The notes: generated from the letters alone by a model not told the origin. DNA of 60,000 nucleotides from Hydractinia symbiolongicarpus (GCF_029227915.1 NC_079886.1:23848501-23908500), one strand, 5' to 3'; shown: positions 12,421 through 26,507, counted from the stretch's first letter. Made by a program: numbers and translations.

Positions 12421-12497
12421 AAAATTTGAAAATTAATGTAAAACCACACACGAATATCCTGCGAAAGTTTATAAGCAAATGAAAAACGCCAGTAAAC

Positions 12498-12529
12498 AAT
12501 AACAACAACAACAACAACAACAACAACAA
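12498..12529. repeat. CAA microsatellite, first tract
   Basis: About ten CAA units upstream of the matrix gene. Together with 13772-13793 it brackets about 1.24 kb that is absent from copy 2. Long leucine-rich frames on the minus strand here are artefacts of the repeat. Confidence 0.85.
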
Positions 12530-13771
12530 TATATGTTCTCTGCAAATATGTTTTGTTGTATACAACTGAATATTCCGAATGTATCTACTTCGTATATCCA
12601 CGTTGCTTTTTATATAACACACATCTCTTCTAATTTAAAAATGTATCTGTTTCCTTTCATAAAAAAATGTTTTTATGCAATGTAATTAATTGTCATAGAT
12701 CATTAAAATCGTTTGTTCTGATCAATACTTGTTGACGACGTGTTAAGTTCAGGAATACAAAAAACATGTAAACAAAAGAGTTACAAAAAGTCCTGTTTCT
12801 TCACTGGTCTGTTTCCTGATCAGATCCAATGTGTTCTTCACACATTCGACTTAACATCAGACTGTCAAGTGGATCTTAATAAACAAGCATTTATAGCTGT
12901 GTTGTGTTAATTACTATAGAATAAAAACCATTATAATTAATATTGGTGAGGTAATAGAGGGACCGACTATTTCTGTCTGTTTCTCTGTTTATATAATTTG
13001 TCTCGATTATGTCAGTTATATGGTCCAATGAAGTTGATGCGAAGTAACGATCAGAAGATAATATAATGATTGAAGGTTATTTTTCAAATTCCCGCTCTTT
13101 TTGATGAATTGTATAGGTTGATTTGAATTGTTTCGTGGTACTAAGCCATTGTATATCGTAGATTGCTTTCTTTATCAGATAAGGATAAGAGAAAGACGAA
13201 TAGGAGCGTTGTTTGATTTTTAACATGGGATTACTCGTTCTGTAATGACTGCAGAGCTCATAAGCAAAACTATAGACAAATAGAGATATATATGGTCGCA
13301 TATGGAAAAATCAACGACCACACAAATATATGACGAAATGGCTAACAAAGTAATTGTAGTTTCGCCTTTTTTGTCTAGAGTTAGAGATATAAAAATATGT
13401 TTGTAAAAGCGAGACAAGTCTCGCCAATACAAACCTTCAAACGGAAGAAGACCTGTGTTGGCAGACACCTTCTTAGCAATCTCTATTGAAATAAATAAAT
13501 AAAATCGTCAATCGGTTTATCGTCACAGCAAAGAATGAATGAATTTTATAAGCAGGTTATAACATATTTCGCCCATAAACTTTACCCATTGGCGCTGTCT
13601 TTATATTATGAAAATTGCATTCCCAGCGTGAGATGAAATGACGTATAGCATCCCTACTTGGTGCAAATGAAACAACATTGTATAGCTCTTGTTTCAAATT
13701 CTTAGTTAAAAAACAGAAGGAAAAAACAATAACAAAACGCGCAAAAATCAGAAACGATCTAAAGCAAACTG
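12530..13771. other. Upstream DNA present only in copy 1
   Basis: It lies between the two CAA tracts and has no counterpart in copy 2. It could hold promoter or 5' UTR sequence of the copy 1 matrix gene. Minus-strand frames at 13077-13468 were examined and show no recognisable domain. Confidence 0.55.
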
Positions 13772-13793
13772 CAACAACAACAACAACAACAAC
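13772..13793. repeat. CAA microsatellite, second tract
   Basis: About seven CAA units, with further CAACAA runs to about 13862. Sequence on its right resumes alignment with copy 2 after position 58320. Confidence 0.85.
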
Positions 13794-15363
13794 ATTAACA
13801 ATAACTAGCAGGGACAACAACAACCATCAATCAATCAATAAATAATGACAACAACAACAACAAAAATCACCAATAAAGACAACTACACAAGATAAGGAGA
13901 CCGTTATTATAAATATTTTTTTCCAAAAGTCTTTTAATTAAAATCATTTGTCATTTAAGAAAAGCGAATCGTAAAAATGATAAGCATTCAATTCAACGTG
14001 CAGTCATTTATTTTTTTCTTTCTCGAATGATAACAGAAGATATATTTAAAATAGGAATTGCCTATAGAAAGAATATGACTTATCTGTTGATGTCATTTAT
14101 TAGGTGATTGACTTTTTTTGCCAACAGAAAGCTATCAAGGCCGGATATTGACATCACCTTCCTTTAATTATTTTGAGAACGTTCAATGATGGCGCTTTTG
14201 TTGATTTTTTTAGATTCTTTACTTGAGTTATATTTTATTACCAACGAAATATATTCCCAGGGTCAATCGCCAAAAGATGTGCGTATGGAACATATCTAGC
14301 GCTTGCTACTTTGTACAAAAATATTTTGCATGTCCCTAGCACGACAATGAAATGGGATAGAGACGATCAAAATACGGGTATATTTATTCTGTTACTTTCC
14401 TTTTTTCTTTGTCATGCACACTAAACCTTGTTACATCATGGGGTATCTACTACATCTTCCGTAGTTTTAACTGACCAGCAAAGTACTTTTGAGTTCTTTA
14501 TGTTTTAATAATAGTTTAGTTATTTAGGACCAGATAGTATCGCCAATAAATGTGGAAAAGACTTAATTATGACCCACCCATATTGAACAGTTATGACGAA
14601 ACGATTTGTAATCATAGGAATACATTTTGTATAATGTTAGGAAACTTAACGTCACATTTGAAAGACCAATTCTTTTTTCGGAAAAACGGATCTCCTCCCT
14701 CTTTCCTTATTACTGAAGGTGAAAACGCAGGTTTCACAATTCATATTTAGCTACTTCCCTGTGATCTTCATTGAGCATGTTTATTTCTGAAATAGGTCAA
14801 GCCTAGCTATGATCTTTGTTTACTCAACCCTCGCATTGCGTCAGTGTATTGAGAAGAAATTCATTCCTGGACTATGCTTATCATCATAGTTTGTAAAAGA
14901 CGCCGTTGAAACTCACTTAAAAATGAATAAAAAGTACAAAATGATTGCTGATGGAATACAAGTCACTTTGAGAAGTACCAAAATAAATGTGTGTCGGTGA
15001 AGAAATACAGAAAAAAATGTAGAAATGGAAAGATTTATGAACGTCATCTTTTTCGACTTGTGCGGTCAGCTCACCTAGCTATCATACAGTGTCATCCGCA
15101 AATTGCAATTTCACTTTCTAGTGAATTGACTCTTCGATAGTTATACTTCCGATGACAAATCATAGTTCTTAGACAACAACAAACAAAGAAAAAAAGGTGA
15201 TTTAGTCTAAGATTATTTCTGTCTTTGCGCACAGCAGTTGGATAGTAATAAAAGGAAATTACAAAAATTAACCATCACTTGATAGTTTTGTTGAGTAATA
15301 CACAAGCACTGTAAAAAATTATTGTGAAATAATATTTTGTCGCTGGCGTTTGAGTAGAATAAA

Positions 15364-18300
15364 TCAATTTTAAGATAGCTCTACAATTACAAACGATTTT
15401 CACTAAGCAACACTATCCTTATTATTACTCTCAGGCTCAATTTAAACAATCCAAATCATTCGAAATATAGAAAATCAGTTTTTTCATTACATTGTAGCAA
15501 AAAAATGATTAGGGTTGGATGATGAGGAGTATAGCTATTTATTCACATTTATTTTAGAAAAAAAGTACATATCTCAAATCGGCAAATTGGTTATATATAA
15601 TTTTTTATATCATAAAATTTTAGGCTGAAATGTAACACATGGTACCTGTCTAGCTGTGATCTGAAATTATGAAAACGTTGGAATAATACCTTTCATGGGA
15701 CTCCCCACATTAAAAGCATGACACACTGCTTCACAGAATTTAAATGCAAGACAATTCTTGCCAAAAGAGTTAACCACACCAAGAAGTTACCACCAGATTG
15801 CGCTATTGAATTTGAAACGGATAATAAAAAACCAACAAATAGCAATTCCGCGAAAACCAAGTTGTCATTAATATAAGCGTGTTTTGTTTGCTTCCATGAC
15901 AATACTGAATGTTATCCTGTCAGTAAGCTTGCTTTCAATGCGGGAGGTCATGTTTCCAGTTACTAGTGAAGTCAATATAGTATTAGCGAAAGCCAAACTT
16001 TTTTGCGTAAAGCAGGGACATGTGAGTTATTTGTACTGTTTCTGGAGTCTGGAGTCTAAATTGCAATTCTTAACACATAAGTCCTATTTCACTGGACCTC
16101 TTCTAATAACTAGCAGCACCAGTAAGTACAGAAGTTCCATTATAGCTAAATAACACAAAAAGTAAACTACGCCAAGGTATTAGTAAATTTATGAATTTGG
16201 CAAATTATATCTTTCGATATGTAGGCTGTTACAATCACGAGTTGTTTTCATGACCTCGTTTTTAAACAATAAAGATGAGTAAGCAGTGACTGGTTTTCTT
16301 CACCACAAACGATTTTATGAAATGAAAAGGTTAATATTCATATATATAAATCCCCGGATAAAAAAGGTTACATTTTTGTAAACAAACGTACAAAAGTATT
16401 TTTATCTTTTCTTTTTCCTCAACGTAACGTAAGAATACATCGCACAACTTTACCATTCCATTCTATACTTTTAAGCTTGACTGCACTTCTGTCATGCGTA
16501 ATTACTTACCGCGTACAACCATTTCACGTATTAATTAGAACATCAATCAAGCTGAAGAAAAGTTGATAGACACCAAGTAATTGAATAGACATGCTAAGCG
16601 TGGAAGAAGTTAATCAAAATCACTTTCGTATTTATCTTTTTGGACCAATTTTAAGCTGGCCATACTTTTGTTGAATGTTATGATCTGTGTTTAAAAAGGT
16701 TGGCGTTAGAGCTAACTAGCGTTAAAAGTTTAGGAAATATACGATACATAGAGAGATATGAGATTTGAGCAAGAAAATAGGATTTGAAAGAGAATAGCTA
16801 TACTTTCTTCTTTAATATCAAATAAGGACAGAACAAAATCTCAAAGGTAATTACTGTCAATGCAGGACGCGTATAACTCAGCAACGTACGGTACAGCCTT
16901 ACATTCTGAAATTGTTTAATGAAGGATGCTACACAGGATTTAGGCGTGGTAAAAAAACCAAAATTATAATTTTCTAAAAAGCCAAACCAGTATAATTCCA
17001 GAGCAACTTAACTTGTGGCATTTTGTTTTTAGATGCTCGATAAACACTTTATATTGTTGTGGCAACAATATCATTTTGTACTTAATATGCGGTTTTATAT
17101 GAAATTCCTGTTCTTACTTCACAGGATGTAAACAACAAATTCCCGCAACTGCTATGCCCTCCTCACTCCATATGTTAATACTGTGGCAGGAAAGTTCATA
17201 ACCTTTTTAACTGTTTTATTTAATTTCCCTTTACGTTTTCAGCTAAGTAATTTGATTTTTTATCAAGCTAGTGCATGCATGACTCTATGTCGTACATACA
17301 AAAGCTAGGTTTGCCTTATGTAGTAGTGTTTGCAAAAATCATTTTTAATTATATCCGCAGGTCATCATGACGCATTTCGCTAGTATACACAGGTTTCTTC
17401 GTCTCGCATATATACAAAAGGATCCTTTATATTAATGATCTCATGAGATATGGAGCTAAATAAAAGTGCTCTCTCATTTAAGACTAATTATGCGGTGATT
17501 GTATTAAACTAGTTCACCTAATTGGATCATAGAGACTCAATTAGGCTTCATTTCATACGACGTTGTGTATTAATCCATATTGAAAAGCACGTGTTAAAAG
17601 CCCTTTTACTGTGTGAAAACATTCACATTGTATATTCCAACCTTTTGGATTTATTATTTTTTTGAAAAGATTAAATTGTGTGTGATTTCTGTGGACTTTC
17701 TAATTAACTACGTGCTTGATCAATATGATGGTGCCAGCTGATGGAAGGTTCTAATAATCTCCCATAACAACAGCTTACGATGACAAATAAACGCTTCTTT
17801 GTAGCAATCAAAGTTAAGGCTTTGAACAGACCGATGTCATTATTTCAAGGTTTCCGTTAACTAAGCATCAAATTAAAATGCTACCTTAACAGAATGTTGT
17901 AAACAATATTGTTTTTAAACAACAACAATAACAACAAGGAAATTAACAAGAAGTGTGAATTTCCTTGTTTCAGTCAATTTTCAAACATGTCATAACCTCC
18001 CTGAATGCTAAAAAAACGAAAACAAATTAAATACACTTACTAAGTTAAAAACAAAGAGTTTCTATTCCCTCTCTCCTAAAAACAAACAAACCTAAAATTT
18101 CATTGACAATGCTTTGTCTTGATCTTCTTCAACACTATCTTTCACATTTGATATTACCATTTGAGTTTTATTCCCTTTTGCAAAACTGAAATACTTCTAA
18201 TAGAATATACTTGATACAAGTGTTAAAGTTGAAAAACTGGCAAAGAATTGAAGTTTGGTCCTATTTATATGCATATTGATATCATTTAATTGTAGCGTGT

Positions 18301-21034
18301 TTTTTTCAATTCCTAATTACTGTCTATTTTCGTTCAACTGATCAAGATGTGAGATAATAAGCATTCGGATGCTTGTTATTTTTTCTTAATATGGAGAAAT
18401 TCGTCGTTGATACTTAGCAATTCTGATGTGTTAGTGAGATATAGTCCGGTTGTTTGTAGTTACACAGCTATGTCAGGAATGTTAGCGTGCAAACCAGCAC
18501 TCTTTATTTTACTGGTAGTAGTAAGCAACTAAATTGCAACATACCATGGAAGTTACGTGCTGTATATATGCACTATTGTTGCTCCATATACAGAGGGAGC
18601 CTGCTGGTGCACCATGCTGTGCTTGTCTATATCATTCTTTACTAGTTAGGGTTTTAATTCAGAGTGAGTGGCAATTACAGGACTGTGCAGGTGAAACTTT
18701 AGATGGTACGTGCAACTCATGTCTATTTAAATGTTTTTGTTATCAGTTTTGAGAAATAAAATTGTCGCACTAAACCTTATAGAATCTGTAGAACGGAATC
18801 TTTTATGTTGTAAAGACATTTGCACACGTTTAAATATAAAATAGTAGAAAACGTTTAGAAGCGTTAAAAAGTAAATAATATTATAAAATTCAGGTATATT
18901 CGAAAATTTAAGTACCTAGTTTCTGTGAGAATCCATACAGGTTTTTCTGAGGCGTTAATTCATTATATACGGCAGGAGAAAACAGTGTAATTTACAGTGT
19001 TGTAGGAAGGGAGCTTAATTTTAATGTTCTCGCGAGGACAACCCATGGTAAAACAAACGGCTAGATTATTTTCCGTTTTATACACAGGGATAATATTGAT
19101 TGTTTTCGCATTCTTCGTAAAACGTAATACAATCTTTTTTGCAATAATTGGCTGGTTAGTCTGATTGACTTCATTAACGTTTATTAGGCGAAATAAATAT
19201 GTCGTTTACTAAATGATGTTACAGAATGGGGTTACGCCACCAAAGGTTTTTGGGTATTTTAGTTTTCAAAGTTTAGTGCAATTTTTATTAAATAATTTTT
19301 GCACTAGTTTTGAAAGTATTACGTAAAAACAAAAATTTGATGAATAAATGTATTCTTACATTCCTATTTGAACCTTATTTTTTTTGAAATGGTGCAGAAA
19401 TGAAAATTTACATTAAACCTGACAAAGAAATATGAATTCAAAAATTTTTTAAGAAACAAAAACAAACAGAAAACGTTTACCAAAGGGCGTAACAAAGAGT
19501 TTTAAGAGGCTTGTTATTTCTTCTGCTAATGAAGCAGAGCACAAAAAACAACTCTTTGTGTAGGGTTAGCTTTGGGAAAAAAGATTTTGGTTTAAGTTTA
19601 AAGGGAAATTGACCATTATTTTCAGACGATCGTATCAATCAGAAATAATTTACATAACATGAAATAATTCATGTTATGTAAATTTTCTTATTATTACTTT
19701 CGGACAGATTTCGGACGACTATCTTATATTTACTTGGTACGGATGTTTGAACGCCAAACATTTTCAAGGAGGATAAAATTTTCCAGATATTTTGATAATG
19801 TTATCAAATGGAATAAAAATAAGAAAAGACCGCGCTGTCTTTAAATTACACTGTCAATCAATCTATTAATGGAGCAATTGATTGGTTAACCTTTTTGTTA
19901 ATACTTTGCCCCTTGCCATTCACTTCATTCGATTCTTTTTTAAAAAACTTCTATACAAACTTTTTGTAACTAAACCCGACGTTTTATACCTCCATAATCT
20001 AAATATTAATTTTTAAAGATCTTTTGTCGTAACATTGACCGGCAGTCGTATAAATGAATTTTTATCATTTACAAGTAAAAGCTTAGTTCCAACTGATATA
20101 AAACTACAGGCTACTTAACCAACTATCTTCGTACGTTGTTTTTCTTTTCGCTTTAATCGAGGTTATGTTGTGCCCACACGAAAGATATATAATTGATGAA
20201 TAAACTGTGATAAAATCTCCAGTATTTTTAACCTTGTATTTTTTATTTATAACTTATGTCTCTATCTTTCATTGATTATTCTTTTACGTCATTGACGAGT
20301 AGTGTCTCCAGAGATGGTTTGTTTATCGTCTTCTATTGTTATTTAGCCACTGTTTAATAACTTTTGGTTTTTATATTATTTGACCACGACGAATTGCATG
20401 AAAAACATTGAGAGTTTCGATAAAAATACTAGTAAATAATTTTTGTATAACGCCACTAAAGCGACGGCTTTTATCTTCCTACTACCATGAACTGATAATA
20501 CATGCGTAGTGTTATAAAGACTTCTGTTTTGTGTTCAGTACGATTCAAATTTTGATCAAATCAGAAGAACAGGAAGACAACTAAAGAATTACCAGGCTCA
20601 CAAAAGCCATAACAAAAAACGCTACAAGACTTTCTTATGTGCTGTAAATGCTTAGAGACTAGGAGGGCAAGGGAAAAGTCAGTGAAAAATATATTCGGCT
20701 TGTCAGATCTCTCTTTAACATAATCAATGTTTCCTAGCAATCTCTGAACAGCCATACGTAAAAATAGCCTTTGCAATAAAGGTCAAAATTGAAGTTCGGA
20801 AGTTTAAAGATAAAGAAGTTTCAATCATTTCTAAATGTTTTTGTCACATAAATTAAAACAGCTAAAGCTATTTGAGGGCTAAAGTTTTAAAATAAAACAA
20901 AGTGAAGTGCCGTTGATGCCACCATCGTTGGCAGAAATCAACTAACTAACGGAAAAAACAAACAAAACTGAACTACCTTTTTTGCTTGTCTAATCGAGAT
21001 TTGACTCGCTTAACTATGCTTTGTATTTGCTTAA
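15364..21034. other. Long non-coding stretch
   Basis: No exon can be supported on either strand. Short open frames (for example 15693-15902, 15884-16153, 18534-18752) lack domains or splice context. The right end of segmental duplication copy 1 may lie anywhere from here onward. It contains short hairpins at 17051-17071 and 19647-19684. Confidence 0.45.
19647..19684. other. Perfect 17-bp inverted repeat with 4-base loop
   Basis: AATTTACATAACATGAA is followed by ATAA and then its exact reverse complement. No flanking duplication or gene is evident. It could be a cruciform-forming site, a tiny foldback element or a small-RNA hairpin. Confidence 0.8.
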
Positions 21035-21171
21035 ACTAGTCGTTAACCGTGGAAAAATCTGCGGGTTCGCCCGTCCTTTTTATACCGCATTGCGTGCGTC
21101 TCGCTACTTGCACAGCTAAGCTACCATTTTGCGTGACAGACAGATGGACAGACGTATAAGGGTATTATAAG
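21035..21171 (+). repeat. Dispersed repeat with CTAGTCGTTAACC head and GACAGACAGATGG tail
   Basis: It begins ACTAGTCGTTAACCGTGG, runs through GGGTTCGCCCGTCC and ends near GACGTATAAGGGTATTATAA. Related pieces occur at 31417-31490, 58812-58935 and, more degenerate, near 7745-7790 and 53283-53330. It may be a SINE or the 3' tail of a non-LTR element. Class not proven. Confidence 0.6.
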
Positions 21172-23361
21172 ATAGATGTTTTCCACTATCTCTTTTGCTC
21201 AAGAAACGTTTTAGCTATATCTTTTAGATTGTAAATTCGAGTTAGTGACTCTTTGGAAAGTTTATACAAACTTTACACTATAAATTACACGCACTTCCAC
21301 AGCAAGCAAAGATAAAGCTTTTGTCGGAATATTCTTCTTGGTGTTGGAGTATTGGGCGTGTTCTGAAACATTTTATTAAGTAGACAATCGGACACACACA
21401 TTTAGTATTTGCATCACAAATAGTTTGTAACGCATGCTTTTAATGATTCGTAGCACTGTGGCTATTGTCAGTATTTTCATGGAGTCGAATGTCAATCTTT
21501 TAATAGGGGTTGAAATTGTTTTGGTTTTAAAATGATTTTCCATTTGAATATTTCAGGGAAACCACTAGAATGTTGACAATATCGTGTTTTTGTTAATTTG
21601 AAAAGAAGGAAGAATTTTTACATTCTTTTCTGGTAACTTTGTGCCAATTACTTGACCTTTTCATGTGTCATAATAAAGTCGTTCCTGCCTGACGCCTCAC
21701 GCCCCCCGCCTTCTCGCCCTCCGCCGCCTGCCTCCCGCCTCCCGCCTTCAAAAAACAAAAACAACCTTCATTTATATTTTATTGTAATTTACGAAAGTTT
21801 TACGTGAGATTTACGAAGAAAAAAGTTTTTCTACAAATGCTGGGGAGAAAACTGAGATCAGTTTTTAAAAAAAGTTTTATAATTTTTTTTGCTGTTAGGG
21901 TTCTTTATTTATCTTCCAAAGAGGATATTTGCAGACCATAATCCATCGTGAGAAATCCACTTTACTTTTATTGTATGTACACTCCCATGCTCCACGAAAG
22001 GAATGGTCCTACTCTGCTACAACCCCCCGTAGTTATTATTATTATTATTGAAATTGTTTGCCCAGGATAGCCTCTTCAGTTCCTATTGGTAATGCTATAA
22101 ACGAAGGGTTGTTAGTGTATTTGTGGCTTCCATTTGACCAAAGAAAGTCGTGCAAGCACAGAGAAAATAAATTCACACTAGTATAGTCTCTAGACTCGGC
22201 TGGTGTTTAAGCACGAGGCTTACGGCACTGGAAGCGATCGCTGTACCACAAGAATACCAGTCGGTTGCTGTATTTCTACAATGCCTAATATAGGGTTAAG
22301 AACAAGTCTGTTTCGGTATCTATTTTAATATATGCTCTGACAGCCTTGCGTTTATTGTGACGCCGTGAAAGAAGTTATTTCCTTTCACCGTACGCTAGAA
22401 GCGTTAAATAAAGCAGAAGGTAAAACAGCAAAACCATCGGGTTAGGCAACTTTGCATATACCACGTGACGCTGTGCAACCGCCAAGTCTTATTATAAAAG
22501 ACTTATAAACAATAACAATAACGAAATTGAAGGCTGTTTCCGCTAGAAAAACTAAAGGTCGGTTTACATCAACGTTAAAACAATCATTTTTCTTCTTGAG
22601 ATTTCACTGCGGTTTCTCCACAATGCAAAACCAGTGATTGCGGTATATCAAAGGCTTAATTCATGATAGCACAAATATTGGTCTAATCTTAACTTCCTTT
22701 AACAAAATCTAAGTATCTTACTAAACGCCTTTATGGCTCCTTCAGTTGGTCTCTAGATGATGAGTTAAAACAAAAAAGCATATTAATATGAGGAAAGAGT
22801 TTAATATTAAAAAGTTTGTAAGGTGTGTCATAACAAAACTAAAATAATGTCCTATTTGCGGTTTTTTAAATATTCTGATTAGGGAATACACACTACTACC
22901 GCTATCTGTTATAATGCTGCAATGTTACTTCACAGCTTGTTGCGACATATTGATTTAAAATGTAATATGTTTTATAGCAGCATGTAGCGTTCTAATTGAT
23001 GAACATATGTTTAATTTTGTACATTGACTCATCGTATTGTTACAAGTTATTGTTTAAGCAGCGTATGATATTCTAGCAGAAACTTCATTTGCTTTAAACA
23101 GAACTGTATTTATTTTCAAGCTCAGCGCTTAACAATATTTTCAATATTCTAGTATTTAATATCATTATTTACTTTTGAAAGACTGGTAATTGATTACATT
23201 GTGAAATCAAAACGCCATTTTTAGCAACAGTAATATGATAACTTAACGCCCCTGATGAAAGAAGTGGGCGTTTATCAAATGTAAATCAAAAAACTGAAAA
23301 AACAAGAAGATGGAACTAAGTCAAACAAAATAAAGAAAACGATCAATAAATGCTAGTTTAT
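21172..23361. other. Non-coding stretch with low-complexity runs
   Basis: No gene was recognised. It includes a C-rich run of CCCGCCT-like units at about 21688-21749, the only strongly GC-rich patch nearby, and an ATT microsatellite around 22034-22050. Confidence 0.4.
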
Positions 23362-23370
23362 ACTGTAGAG

Positions 23371-23442
23371 CACCCTCGTCCCCAGAGTTTTTTTTCCTTT
23401 TTTGATATAAGAGAAGGCAAAAAACACTAGGGGACGAGGGTG
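23371..23442. mobile_element. 72-bp foldback element with perfect 9-bp target-site duplication
   Basis: The ends CACCCTCGTCCCC and GGGGACGAGGGTG are exact reverse complements, and the interior is also partly complementary. ACTGTAGAG occurs directly outside both ends (23362-23370 and 23443-23451), a perfect 9-bp duplication. Nine-base duplications are typical of Mutator-like elements. It is far too small to encode anything, so it would be non-autonomous. A sister copy is at 30390. Confidence 0.85.
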
Positions 23443-23451
23443 ACTGTAGAG

Positions 23452-26400
23452 TGAAGCAATTGTTTATTTTGTTTTTTGTGAGGGCGGCAATTATTCAAAC
23501 TCCAATGGTATTGTGATTTCGTTAGGTTTGAAAGAATGCCATGTTTCAAATTTTAAAATTCCTATTTTGTGGACCCAAATATTTACATCACAATCACTTG
23601 TCACCTTACAGAGAGTCCAAAAAGTGTAGAAAGTAGAATTTGATACATATACGCTGATGTCAATGCTTTTGTTAAATTTAAAAAAAAAGAATACAACCGT
23701 TTAAAAGATTTCAGTCAATAGTTTTGAAAATATGATATGTTTTTCTATCTTATGTTTAACCGTCAAGGAGACACGCCAAGCTTTTCTCCAACGTCGTATA
23801 CATGACACACATTTCACATCCTATTACCATGCTAAAAAGAATGGTCATTTGTGAACATATGCGCTCATAGCGTGATTGGTTCCACTTAACAAATGTCAAC
23901 TAAAATTATAATCAACTAACTCTTTTGTTATCTTCATCATAAGAAAATGAAACAGTTAGGAGTAACTTTGATAAAAGATTACAAGGAGCTATGTTTTAGG
24001 GTAACCACGGGTTAAAATTTTGCTAATTTTTTTTTACGTTTAGTAAAAGGCGCACTACCCTTTTGCAGTTTTCTACAGCACTATTAATGTTGTAATTCAT
24101 AAATATAAATTTCGCAATTTTGTGGTTTCCCCAGCATTTATAATTTAAGTAGAGTTTAATAAAGTTTTATTAAAAACCTGTTTAGTTTACAAAGTGATTA
24201 AAAAATGATGCGATCTGTAGTAACCTTTTGTTTCCACGCGGAAGCTCGATGTAATGGACATCTGGATTTTGACATAATGTGACAAAAAATGACATTGAAA
24301 ATGATGAAGGACTTATCAAGTTTCATCATACTGATATTGACTCGTGTCAATTTTCAATTACCTCTTCCCATCCAATGATAGTAAATGCTAAATGCGCATG
24401 ATTTGCTCATTTCTAAAATATGTAGGGCGTCAAAAATGTTTTGCCCTTTGTGATTTTCTGGAAGAATAATGTCGGGTTAAAACTTCTTTCAACTGATCCG
24501 TTTCAAGCAATCTGAATTCTCTCACCCAGTCTTCTGGTTAAAGACATATTAACATTCGCGTAAAAACAAGCGTAATTTTTTCTTAGACGAAGACCGCACA
24601 TAACTAGATTTTGTGGTAAAAGAGAATGATAAGAAAGAACAGAAAGATAAAATTAAAACTCATAAAAATAATATACGAAATTTTCAACACAAAGTTATTA
24701 ACTTGTTTTTTTATAGAAAAAAAGGAAATTTTGTAATTAGGTATTTTCTAACTCCGGATATTTTCTTACCTTCAAACAAGAACAAGAATCTATTTGTTCC
24801 CTCAACTGAACTAATAATACCCGCCTAACTTCGTTCTCATTCCACTTCTTCTGTAACAGTTTAAACACAAGAAAAACATTTTTTTTTTCATAAGAATGAT
24901 TTTAATATCCGAAACGTCGCAACCCTTTATTTGTACCATTATAATATCAAGTACACATTTCCTTTATAATTAACCCTATTTTTTAAGTCAGAATAAGTAA
25001 AGGGAACCTTTTTGCACCTTGAGTTTCCTAGTGATTGCTTAACACCTATTTTTTATAGACATAAAACTGGCATGGAAGACCGTACCTTCGCCCTTGGAAT
25101 CCTGTTTGTCAGTAGTATAAACAAAACACGCATACAATATACGGAACACATTATAGTGCTACACCAGTGATATGTTTTGCGACACAATGACGACGAAAGT
25201 TGTTGGGTCTAGACCCTTTAAAACTGTTTTTTTTTTAACAGTAACATGCATTCTAGTTTAATTTGGTTATTTCATAAAGTTTAAAAAAAACTGTTTTCCA
25301 ATCGCAGGTTTTAAGATCGTGTTTGTTGTCTTTTTTTGCTTGATCAGCAATTTTTTTGTACGAAAATATTTAATGCCCCTTTTATGACAATATTTTTAGA
25401 AATGATTTTGTTACTATAAGAACTCATTTTTGTCAGTGTCATAAATATTCCAATTTTACATGTTCAAAACATCATCATAATATAAAATTTACGACATTTT
25501 ATTTAGTAATACCAGCCAATTATATTAAAGTAGTAACCGATATGAAAAATTACCAAGGTATAGAAAAAAGATAGAGGAAAATTGCCTTTTCTCTTGCGGT
25601 GTCTTTAAAATGCGATGGGAATTTGTAAATCTAGCTTTAAATTATAACCACAAATTAATTTTTAACAATCTTTTTAATATATGGTCGTGGAGATGGAATT
25701 CATACAATCTGCGATCATAATCAGTTCAATTAGATTTTTTTCCAACTCCTCCTGTTTAAGGCGGTTTCATACAACAGATTGTAAACAGAGCAATTACTAG
25801 TGTGAAGAGTTTATTTGCTCTTCAACTTCTTGTGGGGTAAAAAAAACAAGTTTCTGATGAAAGTAGATATAAATGAAAGTATCTAAATGTCATTTTTTTG
25901 TTTATGACTTTTGTGAGGTTGACCACAAGTGAAAAGAGTTCACTTCTTCTTAATTTCAAAATGTTTTTTTTTAGCATTCTTATATCTTTATCAGTCAATT
26001 GATTAAAGCTTCATACACTAAACAATACTTGGAAAAAGCTTTGTAACGCTCTTAATTTTTGCACAAGCCTGAAGAAGTGACCATATAAACAGAGCTTAGA
26101 TTTTTTGTGTCAATGTTCAGAAATATCCATAGAAATATAAAGCCTTGATGTTGTATTCATGCTTTTAAAATTTTAACCAATGAAATTATTTTTATTCTGT
26201 GTTGGCAGTGAAACCGAAGTTCAGACAGTGGGAGTTATTTCTAGAGCTTGCATATGTATGTAATAATGTGTAATGACTTTGTCCCATTTAAAACAGCTAT
26301 AACTAAAACATAGGGTATTTTAGGAGACCACATAGACAGAGTTTTGTGTCTAAATCTATCAGCCAAAATTCTTGACGTAGACATTTAAATGGTTTTTGCA

Positions 26401-26463
26401 CAATCGACCATACACGCATGCAACAACAATAATTACCTTTCAAACATGAATATTTAAATAATT
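23452..26463. other. AT-rich non-coding stretch
   Basis: No exon, RNA gene or clear repeat is supported. The open frame at 24613-24828 is lysine-rich low complexity. Confidence 0.4.
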
Positions 26464-26507
26464 GGCGTTCGGTAAAATCTGATGTGGCGTTCGGTAAAAG
26501 CTGATGT
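26464..26507 (+). repeat. Two-unit tandem repeat, 22-bp period
   Basis: GGCGTTCGGTAAAA followed by TCTGATGT or GCTGATGT occurs twice head to tail with one mismatch. Confidence 0.8.

Larger units (their letters stand above)
4587..15363 (+). repeat. Segmental duplication, copy 1 (right end set by the window)
   Basis: From 4587 this segment aligns in the same orientation with 51788 onward, and 15363 matches position 60000, where the window stops. The true right end of the unit is therefore not visible. By eye roughly nine bases in ten match across genes, introns and upstream DNA. Copy 1 is longer because the second copy lacks the EGF exons (4631-6306) and the DNA between two CAA tracts (about 12529-13771), among smaller gaps. 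Confidence 0.93.

Noticed and set aside
15693-15902. Possible cysteine-bearing PAN-like exon on the minus strand (NSFGKNCLAFKFC frame)
   Set aside because: The frame has an in-frame stop just upstream with no acceptor, and too few PAN landmarks.
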